From positions 1 through 5,090 of the forward strand of contig JAIRUY010000050.1 in NCBI GenBank assembly GCA_031254175.1: a stretch of DNA of 5,090 nt. Direction: 5' to 3'. Below, in pieces: positions 1 through 5,090 of this stretch. Each line of letters opens with the position of its first letter. The first letter of the stretch is position 1. The stretch comes from Treponema sp. Lineage in GTDB: Bacteria; Spirochaetota; Spirochaetia; Treponematales; Breznakiellaceae. The translations under genes and the position numbers were made by a program. The notes under the pieces were generated by a model. That model was not told where the DNA came from. It saw only the letters and a list, made by a program, of their open reading frames with translations, and did not search any database.

Positions 1-558
1 GCGGGCAAGATTCCTTATATGCATGATTTGATCTGTTATTTCCCGGTTTCCTGCTTCTTCTGAACTGATTGTCAAAGGAATTAAAATCTGGGTAGCGGTA
101 AAATCACCGGAATATAACGCGCGCTCGTACATATCCCAGGAAAGCAGGCGGCGCTTTAATTCAGTGATTTCTTCCGGTGTGCCAGAAAAATTATTGTTCA
201 CCAGTTTTTCTATTACTATTGTCTCTTGCAAAGATGTAATATAATCGGCGCTGATAATTGAAGTCACTTCCCTGACAATTGGTATGTCTTCTACCTCACT
301 GGTATATTTCCTGATGAGGTCAAGAAATTCTTTTTCAAAAATAGTGCCGTAACGCACCTCAAGTCCTACCAAAATAAAAAAGGTGCTTCCGAACATTTCG
401 TCTATCCACTGTGATGTTTTTAGCGCCGGGTCGTTCGCCGGAACAAAGCGGAGATTGTTATTGTCCAGTTCGGCTTTGGGCAGTTGAAAAACGAAAAATA
501 CGGTGATAACAGTTAATGCAGCAATAATTATCCATGGATATTTGTAGAGTTTTCGCAT
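1..558 (-). CDS. RND superfamily (MMPL/HAE3-like) transporter, N-terminal part
   Basis: This is the first 186 residues of a larger protein cut by the left window edge. It begins MRKLYKYPWIII, and residues about 7-26 form one hydrophobic membrane segment. A long soluble region follows that would lie outside the cytoplasmic membrane, as in RND exporters, where TM1 is followed by a large periplasmic loop. Landmarks are the post-TM1 stretch LPKAELDNNNLRFVP, then FGSTFFILVGLE at about 56-67, and RRLLSWDMYERAL at about 137-149. From memory these resemble spirochaetal MMPL/RND permeases, which are proton-driven exporters of lipids or hydrophobic compounds; the substrate cannot be told. The ATG at 558-556 is the only ATG, GTG or TTG in this frame after the in-frame stop at 681-679. 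It has no Shine-Dalgarno of its own. A 31-codon ORF stops 4 bases upstream, so translation may be coupled. It is transcribed divergently from the chemotaxis gene. The family call is fairly secure, the subfamily less so. Confidence 0.85.
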   Translation of the reverse strand, partial: MRKLYKYPWIIIAALTVITVFFVFQLPKAELDNNNLRFVPANDPALKTSQWIDEMFGSTFFILVGLEVRYGTIFEKEFLDLIRKYTSEVEDIPIVREVTSIISADYITSLQETIVIEKLVNNNFSGTPEEITELKRRLLSWDMYERALYSGDFTATQILIPLTISSEEAGNREITDQIMHIRNLAR

Positions 559-562
559 TTTA

Positions 563-658
563 TCAGTAATTATACACTTTAATTTTACTTTCAGTGTTAT
601 TTGATAATACTTTGTTTGGCAGGGAAATCCCCGCAGTCGTGGTTCTGGGAAAAGCCAT
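563..658 (-). CDS. Small leader ORF upstream of the RND transporter
   Basis: A 31-codon ORF begins MAFPRTTTAGISLP, ends KVYNY, and stops with TGA directly followed by TAA. Its ATG at 658-656 has GGAGG five bases upstream, the best ribosome binding site in the window on this strand. The stop lies 4 bases before the transporter ATG, which has no ribosome binding site of its own, so ribosomes could terminate and restart there. An in-frame ATG at 673-671 would add five residues (MAEEG), but it lies almost at the predicted transcript start. The peptide has no membrane segment, and I do not recognise a family. It could be a translated leader, a remnant of a longer gene, or part of a dispersed repeat that happens to be open. 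The sequence shows a ribosome binding site and an ORF; function is inference. Confidence 0.35.
   Translation of the reverse strand: MAFPRTTTAGISLPNKVLSNNTESKIKVYNY
619..634 (-). repeat. Short hairpin inside the leader ORF
   Basis: Read on the minus strand, GCGGGG-ATTT-CCCTGC folds into a six-pair stem with one G-U pair and a four-base loop. On the plus strand the same position becomes an A-C mismatch, so the structure favours leftward RNA. It lies within the leader ORF, about 22-40 bases after the leader start codon. No U-run follows, so it is not an intrinsic terminator. Confidence 0.45.
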
Positions 659-663
659 TCCTT

Positions 664-668
664 CCTCC
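664..668 (-). promoter_or_regulatory. Strong Shine-Dalgarno for the leader ORF
   Basis: GGAGG on the minus strand sits five bases before the ATG at 658-656 and is followed by AAGGA, giving extended purine complementarity to the 16S rRNA 3' end. This is the evidence for preferring that ATG over the one at 673. It lies about 10 bases into the predicted leftward transcript, and about 105 bases from the transporter start. Confidence 0.5.
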
Positions 669-684
669 GCCATGTTTCTTATTT

Positions 685-713
685 ATGATATTTTGGTTTA
701 GATTTTTTGTCAA
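685..713 (-). promoter_or_regulatory. Sigma70-type promoter for the transporter transcript
   Basis: On the minus strand the -35 box at 713-708 is TTGACA, a perfect consensus. A 17-base A-rich spacer follows, then the -10 box TATCAT at 690-685, five of six matches to TATAAT. The predicted start is near 678, giving a leader of about 20 bases before the leader ORF ATG and about 120 bases before the transporter ATG. It is the best promoter match I found and suggests strong, housekeeping-sigma expression unless repressed. Confidence 0.72.
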
Positions 714-758
714 GAAAACCAGACAGGAAGAATTTTATTCGTGCTGAGGGCTTTATTT

Positions 759-778
759 CCCCGCCCTTTAGGACGAGG
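759..778 (-). repeat. GC-rich hairpin, strand-biased by G-U pairs
   Basis: On the minus strand, CCTCGTCC-TAAA-GGGCGGGG folds into an eight-pair stem with a four-base loop, two of the pairs being G-U. On the plus strand those two positions are A-C mismatches, so the structure is favoured as minus-strand RNA or single-stranded DNA. It lies 45 bases upstream of the leftward -35 box, so that promoter does not transcribe it. No U-run follows. Shape and sequence recall the hairpins at right ends of IS200/IS605-family elements or REP-like repeats, but no transposase is present. The hairpin is plain; its origin is a guess. Confidence 0.5.
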
Positions 779-796
779 CTGTCGATTAAATTGTGC

Positions 797-825
797 TTCC
801 AATAACAATAAAAACATACGATAAT
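797..825 (+). promoter_or_regulatory. Weak candidate promoter for the chemotaxis gene
   Basis: A -10-like GATAAT at 820-825 matches five of six consensus bases. It lies 17 bases after TTCCAA at 797-802, which matches TTGACA at only three positions. The -10 overlaps CGATAA at 819-824, the core of a sigma28 (FliA) -10 box, but I see no TAAA -35 at the proper distance. A start near 832 would place the inverted repeat at 833-865 at the very 5' end of the transcript. Confidence 0.27.
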
Positions 826-832
826 TAGAGAA

Positions 833-865
833 GCGTGTAACGGCAAATCAAACCAAGTTATACGC
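833..865 (+). repeat. Nine-base inverted repeat upstream of the chemotaxis gene
   Basis: GCGTGTAAC at 833-841 and GTTATACGC at 857-865 are inverted copies separated by 15 bases. The only non-Watson-Crick position is G-U in plus-strand RNA and A-C on the other strand, so a stem-loop in the chemotaxis mRNA leader is favoured, about 45 bases before its ribosome binding site. A two-half-site operator is the other reading. It resembles the paired core boxes of an integron attC site only loosely: each core has one mismatch and the spacing is too short. Confidence 0.5.
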
Positions 866-910
866 AAAGGACAAGGAAGATTTTTATTGTGTCTCAATCA
901 AGTCAGAAAT

Positions 911-916
911 AAGGAG
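911..916 (+). promoter_or_regulatory. Shine-Dalgarno of the chemotaxis receptor gene
   Basis: AAGGAG lies 11 bases before the ATG at 928. The spacing is a little long but workable, and no other start in the frame has a better site. It supports the 928 start together with the N-terminal signal anchor that follows. Confidence 0.65.
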
Positions 917-927
917 AAAAGAACCAA

Positions 928-2751
928 ATGAAATCAAGGTATTCGTTAAGATTTCAGTTTATAATAACCTTTACAATTTTTCTTATTGTTGTAAATGTAA
1001 TAACCACTGTAATAGGCATACAACAACTGTCAGAAACCGTTATAAGAACATTTGCAGATCAAGGCGTTCTCATTGTAAAAGGAGCGCGTGATATTGTTGA
1101 CGGCGATTCTTTTGAGGCTTTGGCAAAATCACTTGATACAGACGATCCATATTATGAGGAAGCAAGAGTAAAGTTACTTGAGTTCAAAAAAATGACAAAC
1201 TGTCTTTATCTTTACACTATGGCGCCTAAAGAAGGCAGCATTTGGCAGTTTATCATTGACGGCAGTGCAGAACCCTGGGATGAAGATTTTTCCGCAATGG
1301 GTGATGAAGATGATACCGATGAATTTGACGACGCGTTTCGTGTTACGCTGGAAACCGGAGAAATTACTGCCAGCGGGCTGACAGATCAAGGTGAATGGGG
1401 CTGGCTTGTTACGGTTTATGCTCCAATAAAAAATTCCGCAGGAGAAACAGTGGGCATTATCGCCTGCGATTTTGACGGAGAACCTCTGCGCAAAGCAATT
1501 GCAGAAGAAATAACAAACAAGATAAAGATATTTTTAATTGCCGTAGGCATTCAGGTTTTATTGGTACTGTATTTTATGCATCTTATTTTTTCCCCCATTA
1601 AAAAGATCAATCGTATTTTAAAAGAAATCTCATCGGGTGAAGGCGATTTGACCAAGCGGCTCAATATAAAAAATAAAAACGAGACAGGAGAACTTGCCTT
1701 TTATTTCAACAAAACTTTGGACAAGATAAAAAATCTTGTGGTTTCCATAAAGAAAGAAACAAGCGAACTCCAAAATGTAGGCAATGATTTGGCTTCTAAC
1801 ATGGAACAGACTGCAGGGGAAATTAACCAAATTACCACAACAATTATGTCCATCAAGAAAAAGATAATAAGTCAGGCGGCGGCGGTCACAGAAACCGGAG
1901 CCACAATGGGACAAATATCCTCCAGCATTGAAAAACTTGACAAAAATGTTGATATTCAAAGTTCCAGTGTGTCTGCATCGTCTTCGGCAATTGAAGAAAT
2001 GCTTGCAAATATACAGAGCGTTACCCGGACATTGATTAACAATGCGGAAAACGTTGAAGAATTGATCAAGGCTTCGGATTTGGGACGCGGTTCCCTGCAG
2101 AAAGTTACTCAGGACATTCATGAAATAGAAAATCAATCAGAAGGCCTTTTGCAGATTAATGCAGTAATGGAAAACATCTCAAGCCAAACAAATTTGCTTT
2201 CCATGAATGCGGCTATTGAAGCTGCTCATGCCGGCGAGCTGGGTAAAGGTTTTGCTGTGGTTGCCGGAGAAATTCGAAAACTGGCTGTCAGTTCTTCCGA
2301 ACAGTCAAAAACAATTTTTGAAGTTTTGAAAAAAATAAAAACGGCAATTGATACAATTACTTTCTCTACCAATGTTGTTCTGGAAAAATTCAAAGCAATT
2401 GACGGACATGTGCGTGTTGTTTCAGAGCAGGAAACCAATATTCGCGCCGCTATGGAAGAACAGGGACAGGGCAGTCATCAGATACTTGAAGCAATCACAA
2501 AGGTAAAAGAAATGACTCAAACAGTCAAAGAAAACTCAACTATAATGGCAGAAGGCAGCAGGGAAGTTATCGCAGAAAGCAGAAATCTGGAACAGACAAC
2601 CGTGGAAATTAGTAACGGAATGGACGAAATGGCAAGAGGCGCAGAGGAGGTAAATGTTGCCGTAAGCCACATAAATGATATCAGCAAAAAAAACAAGATG
2701 CACATTGATGTCCTTTTTGCCGAAGTTTCAAAGTTCAAGGTTGATGATTAA
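928..2751 (+). CDS. Methyl-accepting chemotaxis protein (transmembrane receptor)
   Basis: This complete 607-residue receptor senses a periplasmic stimulus and controls the CheA-CheW kinase complex. Residues about 9-31 form TM1. The sensor spans about 32-198, probably a PAS-like Cache fold, with NCLYLYTMAP at 91-100, a strongly acidic stretch AMGDEDDTDEFDD at 123-135, and APIKNSAGETVGIIACDFD at 165-183. TM2 is about 199-221, followed by a HAMP linker to about 274 (FSPIKKI, GEGDLTKRL, NETGEL). The long cytoplasmic coiled coil carries a methylation-like region SSSAIEEM at 351-358 and the conserved tip NAAIEAAHAGELGKGFAVV at 427-445, where CheA and CheW bind. A matching C-terminal methylation helix lies near EEQGQG at 510-515. 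No NWETF-type CheR tether is present; the protein ends FKVDD. It is a single gene, divergent from the transporter and convergent with glnN. The ligand is unknown. Length and domain order are normal for the family. Confidence 0.96.
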   Translation: MKSRYSLRFQFIITFTIFLIVVNVITTVIGIQQLSETVIRTFADQGVLIVKGARDIVDGDSFEALAKSLDTDDPYYEEARVKLLEFKKMTNCLYLYTMAPKEGSIWQFIIDGSAEPWDEDFSAMGDEDDTDEFDDAFRVTLETGEITASGLTDQGEWGWLVTVYAPIKNSAGETVGIIACDFDGEPLRKAIAEEITNKIKIFLIAVGIQVLLVLYFMHLIFSPIKKINRILKEISSGEGDLTKRLNIKNKNETGELAFYFNKTLDKIKNLVVSIKKETSELQNVGNDLASNMEQTAGEINQITTTIMSIKKKIISQAAAVTETGATMGQISSSIEKLDKNVDIQSSSVSASSSAIEEMLANIQSVTRTLINNAENVEELIKASDLGRGSLQKVTQDIHEIENQSEGLLQINAVMENISSQTNLLSMNAAIEAAHAGELGKGFAVVAGEIRKLAVSSSEQSKTIFEVLKKIKTAIDTITFSTNVVLEKFKAIDGHVRVVSEQETNIRAAMEEQGQGSHQILEAITKVKEMTQTVKENSTIMAEGSREVIAESRNLEQTTVEISNGMDEMARGAEEVNVAVSHINDISKKNKMHIDVLFAEVSKFKVDD

Positions 2752-2753
2752 AT

Positions 2754-4844
2754 TTATATGATGCTGTAAAGCAGTTCCCCGTAGACAGGCAGCGGCCAAT
2801 GTTCTCTCGCTGTCAGCGTTTCAAGTTCATCAACCGTAGTCCGCAAATTGGACATGGCTGAAAAAATTGAATCCCGGTAAAAACCTGCCTGTGCGAGAAT
2901 GTCCTGTATGCCTTTTGATTCGTTTATTGCAGCTTCAAGGATGTTCAGCTTTCTGAGCATACAGGCAGACAATTCAGCGATGTTACCCAGCAAATGACTT
3001 TCCAGAGAAGTGTCGAAGTCTCCGCAGTTTTTTTTCCGTTCGAGCAGTTTAGCCAATTCGTTTTGATATTTGATACAGGCCGGCATTATCATTCCCTTTA
3101 CAATATCTACCATAGTAAAAGCCTCTATATGGATTGTCTTGCAATAGGCATCCATGAGAATTTCATAACGCGAATGAATTTCCTGTTTTGTAAAAACTTG
3201 ATGCCGGGCAAACAGATCTATGCTTTTTTGGGAAATAAAGGCGGGAAGCGCGTCAACTGTAGTTCTGTGGTTGGAAAGCCCTCTTCTTTGCGCTTCTGCC
3301 GCCCATTCTTCGGTATAGTTATTGCCGTTATAGATAATTTTTTTGTGTTCGCTGTATGTTTTTTTGACAAGTAAAGACAAATCTTTTGTGAAATCATTCG
3401 ACAATTCAAGGCTGTCCGCAAACTGTCTTAATGTCTCCGCAACAATCGTGTTCAGTACAGTGTTTGGTTCTGCGATGGAAAAAGCTGAACCGAGCATACG
3501 GAACTCAAACTTGTTCCCTGTAAAGGCAAAGGGAGAAGTACGGTTACGATCTGTTAAGTCCTTTGGGAAATGCGGCAGCACCGATACGCCGATTTGCATT
3601 TGAGTTTTTTCCTTGCCCCTGTAATTTACCCCTGACTCAATCGCTTCAAGAATTTCCGTCAGCTCTTCGCCGATAAACATTGACACGATGGCTGGAGGCG
3701 CTTCGTTTGCGCCAAGCCGGTGATCGTTTGCTGCGCTTGCAGCGGAAAGACGCAGCAAATCCTGAAACTCGTCTACTGCCTTTATAACTGCGGCAAGAAA
3801 CAGCAGGAACTGCGCATTTTCGTACGGTGTTTCGCCCGGTTCAAGAAGATTGATGCCAGTGTCAGTTCCAATCGACCAGTTGTTGTGTTTACCGCTGCCG
3901 TTAACTCCGGCAAATGGTTTTTCATGAAGCAAACAAGCCATGCCGTGCCTGTTTGCAATGATTTTCATCAGTTCCATGGTAAGCTGGTTGTGGTCGGTTG
4001 CGATATTTGTTGTTGAAAAAACCAGCGCAAGTTCGTGCTGTGCAGGAGCGGTTTCGTTGTGTTCGGTCTTTGCGTAGACGCCGAGTTTCCATAGTTCTTC
4101 ATCAAGTTCTTTCATAAAGGCGGAGACTTTTGGTTTTATGCAGCCGAAATAGTGATCTTCAAGTTCCTGCCCCTTTGGCGGCCGCGCGCCGAACAAAGTT
4201 CTGCCTGTATAGATCAAATCGGGGCGTTTTAAAAACATTTCTTTATCGATAAGAAAATATTCCTGTTCAGGACCGGCTGTCGTAATAACACGCTTCGCTG
4301 TTGTGTTGCCAAACAGTCTGAGTATACGCAGCGCCTGTTTGTCAATTGCTTCCATGGAGCGCAGAAGCGGAGTCTTTTTATCAAGCGCTTCTCCTGAGTA
4401 CGAACAAAACGCAGTGGGAATGCACAGCGTTCCGTCTTTGATGAATGCATATGAGGTCGTGTCCCAAACAGTGTAGCCTCTCGCTTCAAAAGTAGCGCGC
4501 AGACCGCCGGAGGGAAAACTGGATGCGTCCGGTTCCCCGCGAACAAGTTCTTTTCCGGAAAACTCCATGATGATTTTGCCGTCTTTGGCGGGCGAAATAA
4601 AACTGTCGTGTTTTTCCGCAGTAGTGCCGGTCATGGGCTGAAACCAATGGGTAAAATGGGTTGCGCCTTTTTTAACAGCCCATTCCTTCATGGCATTTGC
4701 CACCGCATTGGCAACATTAAGTTCCAGATATGTACCCTGTAAAATTGTTTTTCTCAGGGCTTTGTAAATGTCCCTGGGCAAACGGGAACGCATGACTGTA
4801 TCATTAAAGACCATGCTTCCAAACAGGTTCGAAATGTCTTTCAT
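2754..4844 (-). CDS. glnN: Type III glutamine synthetase
   Basis: This complete 696-residue cytoplasmic enzyme makes glutamine from glutamate, ammonia and ATP. Its length of about 700 residues fits GSIII, against about 470 for GSI. The N-terminus DISNLFGSMVFNDTVM is characteristic of GSIII and supports the ATG at 4844-4842. The GSIII N-terminal domain includes HFTHWFQPMTGTTAEKHD at 63-80. Catalytic-domain motifs are GPEQEYF at 191-197, KTEHNETAPAQHE at 259-271 with metal-binding acidic residues, VNGSGKHNNWS at 314-324 for nucleotide and glutamate binding, NDHRLGANEAPPA at 373-385, and DRNRTSPFAFTGNKFEFR at 432-449. A helical C-terminal domain follows. No GSI-type adenylylation loop is evident. 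purF lies 45 bases upstream on the same strand, so co-transcription is likely. No clear Shine-Dalgarno precedes the ATG (GATAGCAGC), which is odd for an abundant enzyme. The stop lies 2 bases from the stop of the convergent receptor gene. All key motifs look intact. Confidence 0.97.
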   Translation of the reverse strand: MKDISNLFGSMVFNDTVMRSRLPRDIYKALRKTILQGTYLELNVANAVANAMKEWAVKKGATHFTHWFQPMTGTTAEKHDSFISPAKDGKIIMEFSGKELVRGEPDASSFPSGGLRATFEARGYTVWDTTSYAFIKDGTLCIPTAFCSYSGEALDKKTPLLRSMEAIDKQALRILRLFGNTTAKRVITTAGPEQEYFLIDKEMFLKRPDLIYTGRTLFGARPPKGQELEDHYFGCIKPKVSAFMKELDEELWKLGVYAKTEHNETAPAQHELALVFSTTNIATDHNQLTMELMKIIANRHGMACLLHEKPFAGVNGSGKHNNWSIGTDTGINLLEPGETPYENAQFLLFLAAVIKAVDEFQDLLRLSAASAANDHRLGANEAPPAIVSMFIGEELTEILEAIESGVNYRGKEKTQMQIGVSVLPHFPKDLTDRNRTSPFAFTGNKFEFRMLGSAFSIAEPNTVLNTIVAETLRQFADSLELSNDFTKDLSLLVKKTYSEHKKIIYNGNNYTEEWAAEAQRRGLSNHRTTVDALPAFISQKSIDLFARHQVFTKQEIHSRYEILMDAYCKTIHIEAFTMVDIVKGMIMPACIKYQNELAKLLERKKNCGDFDTSLESHLLGNIAELSACMLRKLNILEAAINESKGIQDILAQAGFYRDSIFSAMSNLRTTVDELETLTAREHWPLPVYGELLYSII

Positions 4845-4889
4845 GCTGCTATCTTACAATAATTTGATGTCTATGTCTTGTCTTTCTTG

Positions 4890-5090
4890 TCAGACCAGAG
4901 CAAAACAGGATGCACAAAACGGAAGCGTGCATTTTGCGCAGGCGTTTTTTAACCCGTCTATGCTGATATACCCCAAACTGTCTGCGCCGATTTTATGGCA
5001 TATTTCATCCAGACTCATTCTGTTTGCAATCAGATTTTCTTTGCTGTCAATATCCGTTCCGTAATAGCATGTATGGCGAAACGGCGGCGA
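4890..5090 (-). CDS. purF: Amidophosphoribosyltransferase, C-terminal end
   Basis: These are the last 66 residues of a protein entering from the right edge. PurF transfers glutamine-derived ammonia to PRPP to make phosphoribosylamine, the first committed step of purine synthesis. The fragment starts SPPFRHTCYYGTDID, matching the SPP-x-x-x-x-C-(F/Y)-YG-x-D block near the PurF C-terminus. It continues with IGADSLGYISIDGL at 34-47 and ends CAKCTLPFCASCFALV. Cys8 and the CxxC at 59 and 62 correspond to three of the four 4Fe-4S ligand cysteines of Bacillus subtilis-type PurF, which points to the iron-sulphur, oxygen-sensitive class. The tail stops four residues after the last ligand cysteine, shorter than the B. 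subtilis protein, which continues FTGKYP and beyond. glnN follows 45 bases downstream on the same strand. The frame stays open to the window edge, with its stop at 4892-4890. Another phosphoribosyltransferase is unlikely given this motif set. Confidence 0.92.
   Translation of the reverse strand, partial: SPPFRHTCYYGTDIDSKENLIANRMSLDEICHKIGADSLGYISIDGLKNACAKCTLPFCASCFALV

Larger units (their letters stand above)
559..927. other. Divergent intergenic regulatory region
   Basis: These 369 bases separate the leftward transporter from the rightward chemotaxis gene. They hold a strong leftward promoter, a leader ORF with a good ribosome binding site, hairpins at 619-634 and 759-778, an inverted repeat at 833-865, and a weak rightward promoter candidate. 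I see no tRNA, riboswitch core or intrinsic terminator. A 72-codon open frame on the minus strand (679-897) begins with TTG, lacks a ribosome binding site and overlaps the promoter, so I treat it as non-coding. Confidence 0.8.

Noticed and set aside
685..747. 20-codon plus-strand ORF starting at the ATG at 685
   Set aside because: It has no ribosome binding site, its ATG is the complement of the leftward -10 box, and the peptide is unremarkable.
787..824. Sigma28 (FliA) promoter for the receptor gene
   Set aside because: A CGATAA core is present, but the nearest TAAA -35 lies 26 bases away from the TACGATAA box instead of about 15.
833..865. Integron attC site
   Set aside because: The arms loosely resemble RYYYAAC and GTTRRRY, but each breaks the pattern at one base, no inner L boxes are present and the 33-base length is too short.
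679..897. 72-codon minus-strand open frame upstream of the receptor
   Set aside because: It begins with TTG, has no Shine-Dalgarno, is cysteine- and lysine-rich without a recognisable domain, and its 3' end contains the consensus promoter. It is better explained as non-coding or repeat sequence.
1630..2136. 168-codon minus-strand open frame inside the receptor gene
   Set aside because: It is antisense to the HAMP and signalling coiled coil, which are clearly coding on the plus strand. The translation is rich in Phe and Cys, as expected of an antisense shadow.
2686..2711. Intrinsic terminator for glnN within the receptor gene
   Set aside because: The U8 run is real, but the only adjacent stem is a four-pair ACAT/ATGT palindrome with a two-base centre, too weak to call.
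4768..5064. 98-codon plus-strand open frame spanning the glnN start and the purF end
   Set aside because: It is antisense to two recognisable genes and has no domain.

Overview
The window looks like ordinary chromosome from a spirochaete, most likely a Treponema-type organism. This is inferred from gene content: an RND/MMPL-type exporter with the N-terminus typical of treponemes, a large methyl-accepting chemotaxis protein, a type III glutamine synthetase, and PurF with iron-sulphur ligand cysteines. Base composition is moderate and even across the genes, and no intact mobile element, tRNA, rRNA or CRISPR array is visible.

Layout from left to right: (1) 1-558, minus strand, the N-terminal 186 residues of an RND-superfamily transporter that runs off the left edge. 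(2) 559-927, a 369-base divergent regulatory region. It holds a near-consensus sigma70 promoter pointing left (-35 TTGACA, 17-base spacer, -10 TATCAT), a strong Shine-Dalgarno and a 31-codon leader ORF that stops 4 bases before the transporter ATG. It also holds three inverted repeats and a weak candidate promoter plus ribosome binding site for the rightward gene. (3) 928-2751, plus strand, a complete methyl-accepting chemotaxis protein. (4) 2754-4844, minus strand, a complete type III glutamine synthetase, glnN, convergent with the chemotaxis gene across a 2-base gap. (5) 4890-5090, minus strand, the C-terminal 66 residues of amidophosphoribosyltransferase, purF, lying 45 bases upstream of glnN in the same direction.

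purF and glnN probably form one transcription unit. PurF consumes glutamine in the first committed step of purine synthesis and GlnN makes glutamine, so the pairing is metabolically sensible. The chemotaxis receptor is a stand-alone gene with a periplasmic sensor of unknown ligand. The transporter is a separate leftward unit.

The least ordinary part is the 559-927 region. The leader ORF and hairpins there suggest either translational control of the transporter or a small dispersed sequence that carries a promoter and ribosome binding site. No convincing new multi-gene system is present.
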